Shown one piece after another: positions 1 through 5,127 of a DNA stretch of 5,127 nt (positions are counted from its first letter, which is position 1; each line of letters begins with the position of its first letter). The DNA comes from an uncultured Alphaproteobacteria bacterium (GTDB taxonomy: Bacteria; Pseudomonadota; Alphaproteobacteria; UBA7887), in contig CAJWOI010000227.1 in the NCBI GenBank assembly GCA_913044255.1, positions 1 through 5,127 on the forward strand. The letters run 5' to 3'. Both the position numbers and the translations under genes were made by a program. The notes beneath the pieces were generated by a model. It ran no database searches. It saw only the letters and a program-made list of their open reading frames with translations, and was not told where the DNA came from.

Positions 1-99
1 ATGATCTGCTAGGGAAAAAACCTCATAGGGTCCGGCGAAGTCCATCACCTCAACCTGATTGAAAACAAAAATACCAACACTCCGTGTGTAATTCGCCAT
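1..99 (-). CDS. DJ-1/PfpI family protein, N-terminal 33 codons only (runs off left edge)
   Basis: The minus strand from 99 to 1 is open and encodes a typical DJ-1/PfpI (class I glutamine-amidotransferase-like) N-terminus. A first beta strand (VGIFVF, residues 8-13) leads into the family signature MDFAGPYEVFSLA (residues 19-31). Asp20, Gly23 and Pro24 match the conserved D-x-x-G-P; in Pseudomonas isocyanide hydratase the corresponding Asp17 assists the nucleophilic Cys. That Cys and the rest of the fold lie beyond the window, so the subfamily (isocyanide hydratase, PfpI-like, or the sensor half of a GlxA-type AraC regulator) cannot be decided. I chose the ATG at 99-97. The frame stays open upstream to a TAG at 144-142, but the family homology begins just after this Met. 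A weak GGAA lies about 7 nt upstream. The gene is divergent from the Sel1 gene, 112 bp away. Its N-terminus is repeated in the broken ORF at 1872-2111. The family call is firm, the exact function unknown. Confidence 0.85.
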   Translation of the reverse strand, partial: MANYTRSVGIFVFNQVEVMDFAGPYEVFSLADH

Positions 100-211
100 C
101 CTAGTTTTCCATATCAACGCAGAATTCGAAACGAAACCTGCCTAAGTTGTTCCTGAATAAAATCTGAGAAACCACTGTAATTCCAGCTCAGTAGGGTATA
201 GCATTTTTTTT
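100..211. promoter_or_regulatory. Divergent intergenic region between the PfpI-like and Sel1 genes
   Basis: These 112 bp separate two diverging genes and must hold the promoter of at least the Sel1 gene. I find no convincing -35/-10 pair. TATAGC at 197-202 resembles a -10 box but has no good -35 partner and is too close to the Sel1 start for a normal leader. A short inverted repeat, TTCG-AAA-CGAA at 125-135, could be an operator half-site or chance. The region ends in a run of eight T (204-211) directly against the Sel1 ATG. The assignment rests on position only. Confidence 0.4.
204..211. repeat. Homopolymer T8 directly before the Sel1 start codon
   Basis: Eight consecutive T occupy the space between the only purine-rich candidate ribosome site (AGGG, 193-196) and the ATG at 212. 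A length change here would alter the spacing to the start codon. A second T8 lies inside the glycosyltransferase gene (3773-3780). Whether either varies cannot be told from one sequence. Confidence 0.5.
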
Positions 212-1798
212 ATGCGCGATCTAAGAGTACTGATCTTTATTCTGTTTCTTGCAAATATTAGTCCGGCTTTGTCCGATTTTAGTGAGGGTTTGGCAGCTTA
301 TGAGCGGGGCGATTATGCGGTTGCTGTAGAAGAATTTCGCCCTCTTGCGCAGCAAGGGGACGTCAAAGCGCAATTAATTCTCGGATATCTTTACGACGTG
401 GGGCAAGGAGTCACACAGGACTACGAACAGGCGGCAAAGTGGTATCTTCTCGCTGCCCAACAAGGAGAGCATCACGCCCAATACCATATAGGATTGATGT
501 ACGCCAGCGGGAGGGGTGTGAGTCAAAGTTTTGAGAACGCGGTACAGTGGTTTCTCCCGGCTGCGCGGAACGGACATTCCGGTGCGCAGTTCAACATGGG
601 TGCAGCGTACGCAGAAGGAAAGGGAGTTCCCAAAAATCAAGAAAAGGCGCTGTTTTGGTTCCAAAGTGCGGCGCTCAAAGGAGATGGTCACGCTCAGACC
701 AATCTTGCCTTGATGTATCATCAGGGGGTGGCAGTGAGGAGAAATTACAACCAGGCAGCGAGATGGAACCGATTTGCTGCCGCGCAGGGCATTGATCTTG
801 CTCAAGCTAATTTAGAAATTGTACTTGCCGAGATCGAGGCGGCAAAAGAAATTTATCAAGAGGGATTAGATGCGTACAAAAAAGAGAATGTTTCTGGGGC
901 ATTTGCGGCGTGGCAGGATATCGCGAATCAAGGTTTTGCGATCGCTCAAAATGCATTAGGCACCATGTATGCAAAGGGAGAGGGAGCGCTTCAAGATGAT
1001 GGAAAAGCATATGAATGGTATTCACTCTCAGCACAACAAGGTTTTGCGGCCGCCCAGCGCAATTTGGCGGTGGCCTACGCCTTTGGTAGGGGGATCCATA
1101 AGGACACCGTCTTAGCTTACATGTTGGCTGATTTAGCGGAGGAAAAAGGGGACGAAAAAGCAGAGAGGTTAAAAGATTATCTGTCGAAGAAAATGACGCA
1201 GGAAGAAATAACCGAGGCTATGGTCTTAGCAGTGGATCGGCGGAAGGCCCGAGAAACAAGGGTTTCTGAAAATGACCCAGGGAGTATTGATCCCGAGGCA
1301 GAGAGAATGGGTCTTAATGAAAGACTATCGGAAATTCTGTTGAGTATGGTGAACCTAGGGCCTCTGGAGGTTAGCGAGGGAACCGTGTCAAATCCCGGAC
1401 CACCAATCTCTGAAACATGTGCTCCGAATGTAGCAAGAAAGATACAAGAGATCTCTGAACAGGAATTTATGAAGGTGTTTGGACCGATGTCTCGCGAGAC
1501 AATGCTTGAGACTTCGACTCGAACAATAAATACACTTAATTTGTTCGAAGCTAGGAGAGTTGTTGATTCATTTGAAAAGTCGACCACTTTGTCTGAAGAC
1601 GATTCGGCAGTGTATCAGGCAACAGAGTTTGGAAAACGAGTTCGGCAGTTGGTGCTTCCAGAATTGACTCAAAGTCTGAAAAACATAGGCCAAAATTTTG
1701 GCCAATTGATGCCAGGGATAATGAAAAATACTGAGAAAAGATTGAAGGCGGAGGGCATCATCAAGATCAGTGAAGACAATTGGTGTCTTCAAGAATAA
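212..1798 (+). CDS. Exported Sel1-like repeat (SLR) protein with an extra C-terminal helical domain
   Basis: The 528-aa product starts with a Sec signal peptide: charged MRDLR, a hydrophobic core at residues 6-16, and likely cleavage after Ala-Leu-Ser21. It therefore probably works in the periplasm. About five 36-residue Sel1 repeats follow (starting near 34, 70, 106, 142 and 178), each with the A..W(F/Y)..AA..G...AQ..(L/M)(G/A)..Y..G.GV pattern. After a helical linker (about 202-222), a second block starts near 226 and 262, with a partial repeat at 298-317. Sel1 repeats form alpha-alpha superhelices that bind partner proteins; no enzyme activity is expected. Residues about 400-528 are different: helical, with a YQATEFGKRVRQLVLP stretch (468-483) that faintly resembles DUF2059. 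They carry two cysteines (403, 525) that could form a disulfide in the periplasm. The ATG at 212 is the only start codon between the in-frame TAA at 158 and the repeats. AGGG at 193-196 is a weak ribosome site, 15 nt away. The partner and pathway are unknown. Confidence 0.9.
   Translation: MRDLRVLIFILFLANISPALSDFSEGLAAYERGDYAVAVEEFRPLAQQGDVKAQLILGYLYDVGQGVTQDYEQAAKWYLLAAQQGEHHAQYHIGLMYASGRGVSQSFENAVQWFLPAARNGHSGAQFNMGAAYAEGKGVPKNQEKALFWFQSAALKGDGHAQTNLALMYHQGVAVRRNYNQAARWNRFAAAQGIDLAQANLEIVLAEIEAAKEIYQEGLDAYKKENVSGAFAAWQDIANQGFAIAQNALGTMYAKGEGALQDDGKAYEWYSLSAQQGFAAAQRNLAVAYAFGRGIHKDTVLAYMLADLAEEKGDEKAERLKDYLSKKMTQEEITEAMVLAVDRRKARETRVSENDPGSIDPEAERMGLNERLSEILLSMVNLGPLEVSEGTVSNPGPPISETCAPNVARKIQEISEQEFMKVFGPMSRETMLETSTRTINTLNLFEARRVVDSFEKSTTLSEDDSAVYQATEFGKRVRQLVLPELTQSLKNIGQNFGQLMPGIMKNTEKRLKAEGIIKISEDNWCLQE
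1771..1791. other. Perfect 8-bp inverted repeat at the 3' end of the Sel1 gene
   Basis: TGAAGACA at 1771-1778 and TGTCTTCA at 1784-1791 are perfect reverse complements separated by the 5-nt loop ATTGG, ending five bases before the Sel1 stop codon. In RNA this would form a stable stem over the last codons (Glu-Asp-Asn-Trp-Cys-Leu). No T-run follows on either strand, so it is not a standard intrinsic terminator. It may protect the 3' end, contribute to termination between convergent genes, or be incidental to coding. Confidence 0.45.
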
Positions 1799-1835
1799 TG
1801 GTTTGAGGAGAACAATTGACCACGGCGGTGTAGCC

Positions 1836-1943
1836 GGGAACTTGACTACAGAGGTGTCTTTAGTTTGTTAGTTACAGCGCACTCAGAAACCTCTGCAGGT
1901 CCATTCCACGTTGTGGTAGCAAACTATCAGACTTGATAAATCC
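1836..1943. repeat. Left copy of the amidohydrolase 3'-end repeat
   Basis: This stretch matches 4769-4877 in the same orientation. Two ungapped blocks align by eye: 1836-1875 with 4769-4808 (32 of 40 bases identical) and 1899-1943 with 4833-4877 (33 of 45). The sequence between them differs, but its total length differs by only 1 nt. The second block is coding on the minus strand in both copies and keeps the same reading frame (K-x-D, L-P, G-M-D/E). The first block lies mostly past the stop codons, so the similarity includes the downstream non-coding flank. It is best explained as common descent of the end of an amidohydrolase gene. Confidence 0.75.
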
Positions 1944-2111
1944 ATTCTGGCTTGTCACGTGTTTATCTGGTTGTGCCGCTAAAAACGCATCGAAATAATC
2001 AGGTGTGATCATCTGATTGGCTATCGAACAAACTTCATAAGGTTCAGCGACATTCATCGGTTCGACCTCTCCGAACATTAGAATATCAACGCTATATCTA
2101 CGATTCCTCAT
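1872..2111 (-). pseudogene. Chimeric remnant: PfpI-like 5' end joined to an amidohydrolase 3' end
   Basis: The 79-codon ORF looks like a deletion scar. Residues 1-33 align without gaps to the PfpI-like start at 99-1: 16 of 33 residues identical, including VEPMNVAEPYEV against VEVMDFAGPYEV. Similarity to the family in general may continue to about residue 55 (VTSQNG). From about residue 57 to 71 (FIKSDSLLPQRGMD) it matches the end of the amidohydrolase at the right edge (LTKFDGSLPRLGME), in the same frame. A full DJ-1/PfpI protein is about 190-230 aa, so the core and nucleophilic Cys are absent. The conserved Asp and Gly of D-x-x-G-P are changed to Asn20 and Glu23, as expected without selection for catalysis. 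Yet the frame is open, and a good ribosome site precedes the ATG (GGGAGAG at 2122-2116), so a small product could still be made. The upstream in-frame TGA at 2114-2112 fixes the start. The exact junction lies somewhere in residues 46-58. An alternative reading is a real short gene with chance similarity to both neighbours. Confidence 0.72.
2013..2111 (-). repeat. Second copy of the PfpI-like 5' end
   Basis: These 99 bases align codon for codon, without gaps, to the 99 bases at the left edge (1-99, same strand), with 63 of 99 identical by my count. The differences fall largely at third positions in the conserved part, which is typical of diverged homologous coding DNA. The upstream flanks of the two copies (100-211 and 2112-2247) show no clear similarity. 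Confidence 0.7.
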
Positions 2112-2115
2112 TCAA

Positions 2116-2122
2116 CTCTCCC
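2116..2122 (-). promoter_or_regulatory. Ribosome binding site of the chimeric ORF
   Basis: On the minus strand GGGAGAG precedes the ATG at 2111, with its GGAG core 6 nt from the start codon. This is the best Shine-Dalgarno match in the window, better than those of the two long genes. It indicates that the initiation site of the former PfpI-like gene survived and that the remnant may still be translated. Confidence 0.6.
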
Positions 2123-2247
2123 AAGCTGATTCAAAACGTAATTCTACGTCGGTCCTACGACTTTGATCATGAGTTCAAGTTAGCGTACAAGTCGCTTTGT
2201 AGACGAAGTTGTTTGTTGAAGAGCAAGATTTGGAGATTGGTCAGTAA
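2123..2247. promoter_or_regulatory. Divergent intergenic region upstream of the glycosyltransferase
   Basis: This gap lies between the chimeric minus-strand ORF and the plus-strand glycosyltransferase and should hold the latter's promoter, though no clear -35/-10 pair is visible. It contains a perfect 5-bp inverted repeat, ACGTA-ATTC-TACGT (2136-2149), and an overlapping shorter one, GTCG-GTCCTA-CGAC (2148-2161). Together these could form an operator or a small RNA hairpin. GGAG at 2232-2235, 12 nt from the ATG at 2248, is a poorly spaced ribosome site. Confidence 0.4.
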
Positions 2248-4725
2248 ATGTCGAGTGTCGATTCAGAAATCAGCTCCCGTGAAATGTCAGTGCTGGCGCT
2301 CGGATATTGTTTTCCACCCGACTCTCACCCGGAGGCCTTTGTTTCCGCGAAGGTGCTGGGCAATATCCCCAATTGCAACGTGGATATCATTACGGTGCCC
2401 CCTGAGGTCGTGCGATCGGACAAAGATCACAGTTTGGATCAGTACGTTGGAGGCAAATTTCGTGAAGTTCGGCGTGTAGAAAATGTTGTTTCGCGATCTG
2501 CACGGATTCTACCATGGTTGCCGATTCCACCGGACCGGTTCGTCCTCTTGAATCGGACTGTAGTGCGGGCAGCTAACCAGCTTGGCGAAGGAAAGTATGA
2601 CTGCCTAATTACCCGTTCACAATTTCATTCTGTGCACTTGGCGGGTTTAGCTCTACGACGTCAATGGTCCAAAACGCCTTGGATAGCCTGCTTCAGCGAT
2701 CCGTTGGTTGGGAATCCCATGACCCGTTGGCTGCCTTGGCGCCAGCTGGCCGATCGGATGGTGGAACGAGTTGTTATTGAAACCGCTGATGCAGTTGTTT
2801 TCAGTAATGAAGAGACTGTTGAGTTGGTCATGGGGAAATACCCTGATTCTTGGCGGCGGCGCGTATTTGTATTGCCACACTCATTTGAGCCGGATTTCTA
2901 TCTCGGGGTTCATGACCACGTAAAATTGCCAATCGTGATCCGCTTTCTGGGCAGCCTATATCAGCATCGCTCTCCGGAACCTTTATTCCGCGCGCTGGTT
3001 AAACTGGTGTCCGATGAAGAGATCGACAGGGGAAGCGTAAAAATTGAATTAGTAGGTTCAATAGAGCCACGAATGATGAAAACCCGGGCGGCAAAGTCTC
3101 TACCTAAAGGCATGGTAGTTGCTAAACCAAGAGTAAATTACAGCGAATCACTTTCGCTGATGAGTTCATCAGATTTGCTACTGGCTATCGACTCGGATCT
3201 CGATGAGAGTCCCTTTTTACCTTCAAAACTTATTGATTACTTGGGTGCGGACCGACCCATTCTTGGAATAGTCCCCCCGGGTCCGGCATACCGTCTGCTT
3301 CGGAACTCAGGCGGATTTGTTGCGAATCCAGGAAATACGGACGAGATTGCCTCTGTACTTAAACAGGCAATAGCTTCTGTAACCGACGGGCTCGAGGACG
3401 CAATACCGGAAAGCCAAATCGTATCCACTTACAAAAGTGAGGCCGTTGGCCTGCAGATGCGCGTTCTTATTGATCAGGTTGTCGCTGGGTCAAAGATTCT
3501 GCCTACAATTTCTATTTCAAGGCCTAAATCAATACTGGTGGTGATTGGTAGTCTTGAACGAGGAGGTGCTGAGCAACATTTACTGACTATTTTGCCGCGT
3601 TTAAGTAGAGATAAGTTTAAGCTAGAATTGTTTCTGTTAGAGAAACGTGGAGAGCTTGCTCGAGATATGGAAGAGAAGGGTGTTCGTATCCTCAACCCAT
3701 GGTTTTCAAGTGACTTTACTACAAGATCAAGGTTTTTAAGTGCGATTAGAGTAATGGCAGTATCAGTTCAACTTTTTTTTCATCTACTTATGCGACGTCC
3801 GGCGGTCGTTCACTTCTTTCTGCCTGAGAGTTATTTGATGACTGCTCCGCTGGCTATATTGGCTGGTATTCGCCGCCGTGTGATGAGTCGACGCAGCCTT
3901 AATATCTACCAGCGTAAAAGGCCGTTATTTGGTAAAATAGAGCGTTACCTTCATCATCGGATGGATTTTATTCTGGGCAACTCACGTGCTGTGCTGGCGG
4001 AGTTGGTTGGACCGGAGTGTGCGCCGGCCGAGCGAACCGGCTTGCTTTACAACGGAATTGTGGTTCCTCCTTTGCCACATCCGGATCAACGTAAAAGTGT
4101 GCGGGATGCTCTTGGAATAACAAATGATGCATTGGTTTTTACTGTTGTTGCCAATCTTATCCCCTACAAGGGCCACATGGATTTGGCGAACGCTTTCGGT
4201 TTTGTTCGGGATCGTCTTCCATCAAACTGGCGAATATTGGTGGTTGGCCGTGATGATGGCGTTCTTGCTGAGCTTATCGACATAGTTACGCAATATGGTC
4301 TAAGTGAAAATTTTGTGTTCCTTGGACCGCGGGGAGATGTTCTGAGCTTACTTCTAGCCTCAGATATTGGGGTTTTAGCTTCTCACCAGGAAGGATTTTC
4401 AAATTCTATTCTTGAAGGTATGGCGGCGAAGTTGCCGATGATAGTTACGGACGTTGGGGGCAACAAAGAGGCAGTAATCCATCGAGAGACTGGGTTAGTT
4501 GTGCCTCCGCAGAATCCTGGGTCCCTTGGCGACGCTATTTTAGAGTTGGCGTGGAACCGGGATCTACGTGCCAGGATGGGACTTGCCGGACGAGTTCGTG
4601 TGGAAGAAAATTTCTCGGTCGAACGTTGCGTCAAGGACTACGAACGCTTTTATGAGGTTATCATTGACGGGTATGTTGCTGGTGACCTCTCGGGTATCCA
4701 GGCGGGAGATTACGGTTTTTCGTGA
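2248..4725 (+). CDS. Two-module GT4-type glycosyltransferase (tandem fusion)
   Basis: At 825 aa this is about twice the usual GT4 length (350-420 aa) and contains two GT-B modules. Module 1 (about 13-410) has the marks of a diverged GT4: FSDPLVGNP (149-157), DAVVFSNEE (181-189), VLPHSFEPDFY (208-218), an FLGSLYQHRSPEPL strand-helix (233-246) and PSKLIDYL (325-332). Here Asp330 replaces the second Glu of the E-x7-E motif and the first Glu is missing. Module 2 (about 427-806) is canonical: GGAEQ (439-443), YNGI (601-604), VANLIPYKGH with Lys641, and EGFSNSILE giving a full E-x7-E (Glu715, Glu723). It probably transfers sugars from nucleotide donors in the cytoplasm for LPS, capsule or exopolysaccharide. 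Module 2 is likely the active one; module 1 may use another donor, be regulatory, or be inactive. A linker around 411-426 joins them with no start codon for independent translation. An in-frame TAA directly precedes the ATG at 2248; Met13 (2284) is a possible alternative start without a ribosome site. No membrane segment is clear. The specific sugars are unknown. Confidence 0.92.
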   Translation: MSSVDSEISSREMSVLALGYCFPPDSHPEAFVSAKVLGNIPNCNVDIITVPPEVVRSDKDHSLDQYVGGKFREVRRVENVVSRSARILPWLPIPPDRFVLLNRTVVRAANQLGEGKYDCLITRSQFHSVHLAGLALRRQWSKTPWIACFSDPLVGNPMTRWLPWRQLADRMVERVVIETADAVVFSNEETVELVMGKYPDSWRRRVFVLPHSFEPDFYLGVHDHVKLPIVIRFLGSLYQHRSPEPLFRALVKLVSDEEIDRGSVKIELVGSIEPRMMKTRAAKSLPKGMVVAKPRVNYSESLSLMSSSDLLLAIDSDLDESPFLPSKLIDYLGADRPILGIVPPGPAYRLLRNSGGFVANPGNTDEIASVLKQAIASVTDGLEDAIPESQIVSTYKSEAVGLQMRVLIDQVVAGSKILPTISISRPKSILVVIGSLERGGAEQHLLTILPRLSRDKFKLELFLLEKRGELARDMEEKGVRILNPWFSSDFTTRSRFLSAIRVMAVSVQLFFHLLMRRPAVVHFFLPESYLMTAPLAILAGIRRRVMSRRSLNIYQRKRPLFGKIERYLHHRMDFILGNSRAVLAELVGPECAPAERTGLLYNGIVVPPLPHPDQRKSVRDALGITNDALVFTVVANLIPYKGHMDLANAFGFVRDRLPSNWRILVVGRDDGVLAELIDIVTQYGLSENFVFLGPRGDVLSLLLASDIGVLASHQEGFSNSILEGMAAKLPMIVTDVGGNKEAVIHRETGLVVPPQNPGSLGDAILELAWNRDLRARMGLAGRVRVEENFSVERCVKDYERFYEVIIDGYVAGDLSGIQAGDYGFS
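3773..3780. repeat. Homopolymer T8 inside the glycosyltransferase gene
   Basis: Eight T in a row cover codons 509-511 (Leu-Phe-Phe), in the acceptor-side half of module 2. A one-base slip would leave module 1 intact but remove the E-x7-E catalytic half of module 2. It could act as an on/off site for the second activity, but eight bases is short for a phase-variable tract and it may be ordinary coding. Confidence 0.45.
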
Positions 4726-4811
4726 TTTGCTGAAGTTATTGGTTTCGTTTAGCGACCTCACTAAGGTTGGGAACTTAACTACAGTGGTGCTTTTGGTTCG
4801 TGAGTTATTGT
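4726..4811. other. Convergent gap between glycosyltransferase and amidohydrolase
   Basis: These 86 bp separate two converging stop codons. I see no GC-rich stem followed by a T-run on either strand, so no intrinsic terminator can be called. Its right half (from 4769) belongs to the repeat shared with 1836-1943. Confidence 0.5.
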
Positions 4812-4877
4812 TTACTCGGTAGTTACTGCGCGCTCCATTCCGAGTCTTGGTAACGAACCATCAAACTTGGTTAATAC
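4769..4877. repeat. Right copy of the amidohydrolase 3'-end repeat
   Basis: This is the partner of 1836-1943, in the same orientation and about 2.93 kb away. It covers the last roughly 22 codons of the intact amidohydrolase plus about 43 bp past its stop. The two copies enclose the chimeric ORF and the glycosyltransferase gene. At 70-80% identity they are too diverged to be a recent duplication or an insertion target-site repeat. Confidence 0.75.
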
Positions 4878-5127
4878 ATGTCCCGGCGCTGTTACGTCGA
4901 GATAGTCATTTCCATCAAAAATTTGTACGCCATTAACCCAAGTACCGTGGAGCCCCGGTGCTTTTCGTAAAAGTCGTTCTCCACCAGCCGGCAAGTCAAA
5001 ATGTCGACTCATATTGGTGATGCCAATTTTATCAGGATCAAACAAGATCATATCTGCCCAGGCGCCGGGCGTAAGTCGTCCGCGATCGATGATGCCGTAA
5101 ACTTCTGCCGGATCGCTGGTTACTTTG
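4812..5127 (-). CDS. Amidohydrolase, D-aminoacylase / N-acyl-D-amino-acid deacylase type, C-terminal 104 codons only
   Basis: The minus-strand frame is open from the right edge to the TAA at 4814-4812, so only the C-terminus of a gene that starts outside the window is present. Its order of elements is that of the amidohydrolase-3 / D-aminoacylase (COG3653-type) C-terminal composite beta domain: GIIDRGRLTPGAWADMILFDP, then the DLPAGGERLL segment, then GLHGTWVNGVQIFDG, then the short end GHVLTKFDGSLPRLGME. Family members hydrolyse N-acyl-D-amino acids or related cyclic amides at a zinc centre. The metal ligands lie upstream, outside the window, so activity and substrate cannot be judged. The Met at 5051 is internal (Trp-Ala-Asp-Met-Ile-Leu-Phe) and not a start. 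It converges on the glycosyltransferase with an 86-bp gap. Its last codons and downstream flank recur at 1836-1943. Confidence 0.92.
   Translation of the reverse strand, partial: KVTSDPAEVYGIIDRGRLTPGAWADMILFDPDKIGITNMSRHFDLPAGGERLLRKAPGLHGTWVNGVQIFDGNDYLDVTAPGHVLTKFDGSLPRLGMERAVTTE

Noticed and set aside
503..516. Possible strand-specific small ORFs in the plus strand at 531-713 and 547-795
   Set aside because: They are out-of-frame readings of the Sel1 repeats with no ribosome site or recognisable product.
374..805. Minus-strand 143-aa ORF opposite the Sel1 gene
   Set aside because: It is antisense to well-defined Sel1 repeats and its sequence resembles no known domain. Its length follows from the repeat composition of the sense gene.
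1177..1587. Minus-strand 136-aa ORF opposite the C-terminal part of the Sel1 gene
   Set aside because: It has no ribosome site and no family pattern, and the sense frame is continuous with the Sel1 protein. It is a shadow frame.
2213..2479. Plus-strand 88-aa ORF starting at a TTG upstream of the glycosyltransferase
   Set aside because: It overlaps the glycosyltransferase in another frame, has no recognisable motif, and ends inside a clearly coding region. It is a shadow frame.
4765..4811. Possible integron attC-like site in the repeated flank, given the cassette-like layout
   Set aside because: No GTTRRRY / RYYYAAC pair with matching inner boxes and no long imperfect palindrome could be found in either copy.
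4726..4811. Intrinsic terminator between the convergent genes
   Set aside because: The only pairings found (for example GTT-GGG-AAC at 4766-4774) are tiny and lack a following T-run.
1836..4877. The two flanking repeats as ends of a transposon or insertion sequence around the glycosyltransferase
   Set aside because: They are direct, not inverted. They are partly coding in the amidohydrolase frame, diverged to 70-80%, and no transposase lies between them.

Overview
The window is a piece of a bacterial chromosome, probably from a Gram-negative proteobacterium. The support for this is an exported Sel1-repeat protein with a Sec signal peptide, a GT4-type glycosyltransferase, an acyl-D-amino-acid deacylase tail, and intermediate base composition. 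The genus cannot be read from the sequence. No tRNA, rRNA, CRISPR array or transposase is visible.

Layout, left to right: (1) the first 33 codons of a DJ-1/PfpI family gene on the minus strand, running off the left edge (1-99); (2) a 112-bp divergent gap; (3) a 528-aa exported Sel1-repeat protein on the plus strand (212-1798); (4) a short minus-strand ORF (1872-2111) that looks like a gene-fusion scar; (5) a 136-bp divergent gap; (6) an 825-aa plus-strand protein made of two GT4-like glycosyltransferase modules (2248-4725); (7) the last 104 codons of a minus-strand D-aminoacylase-type amidohydrolase, running off the right edge (4812-5127).

The most interesting structure is how the minus-strand pieces relate to each other. 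The 79-codon ORF in the middle begins like the PfpI gene at the left edge (16 of 33 residues identical) and ends like the amidohydrolase at the right edge. That tail similarity includes the non-coding DNA past the stop codon (32/40 and 33/45 bases identical in two ungapped blocks). Both large plus-strand genes therefore sit in the same kind of slot, with a PfpI start on their left and an amidohydrolase end on their right. A simple model is a minus-strand pair, amidohydrolase then PfpI, present twice in tandem. Each copy carries a different cargo gene in the space between the pair (Sel1 protein in one, double glycosyltransferase in the other). A deletion then removed most of the PfpI gene of one copy and most of the amidohydrolase gene of the next, leaving the chimeric ORF. 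The similarities are read directly from the sequence; the history is inference.

Functionally, the Sel1 protein is likely a periplasmic scaffold and the glycosyltransferase likely acts in surface-polysaccharide or glycoconjugate assembly. The PfpI and amidohydrolase genes suggest small-molecule amide or nitrogen metabolism. The two cargo genes show no obvious joint pathway.
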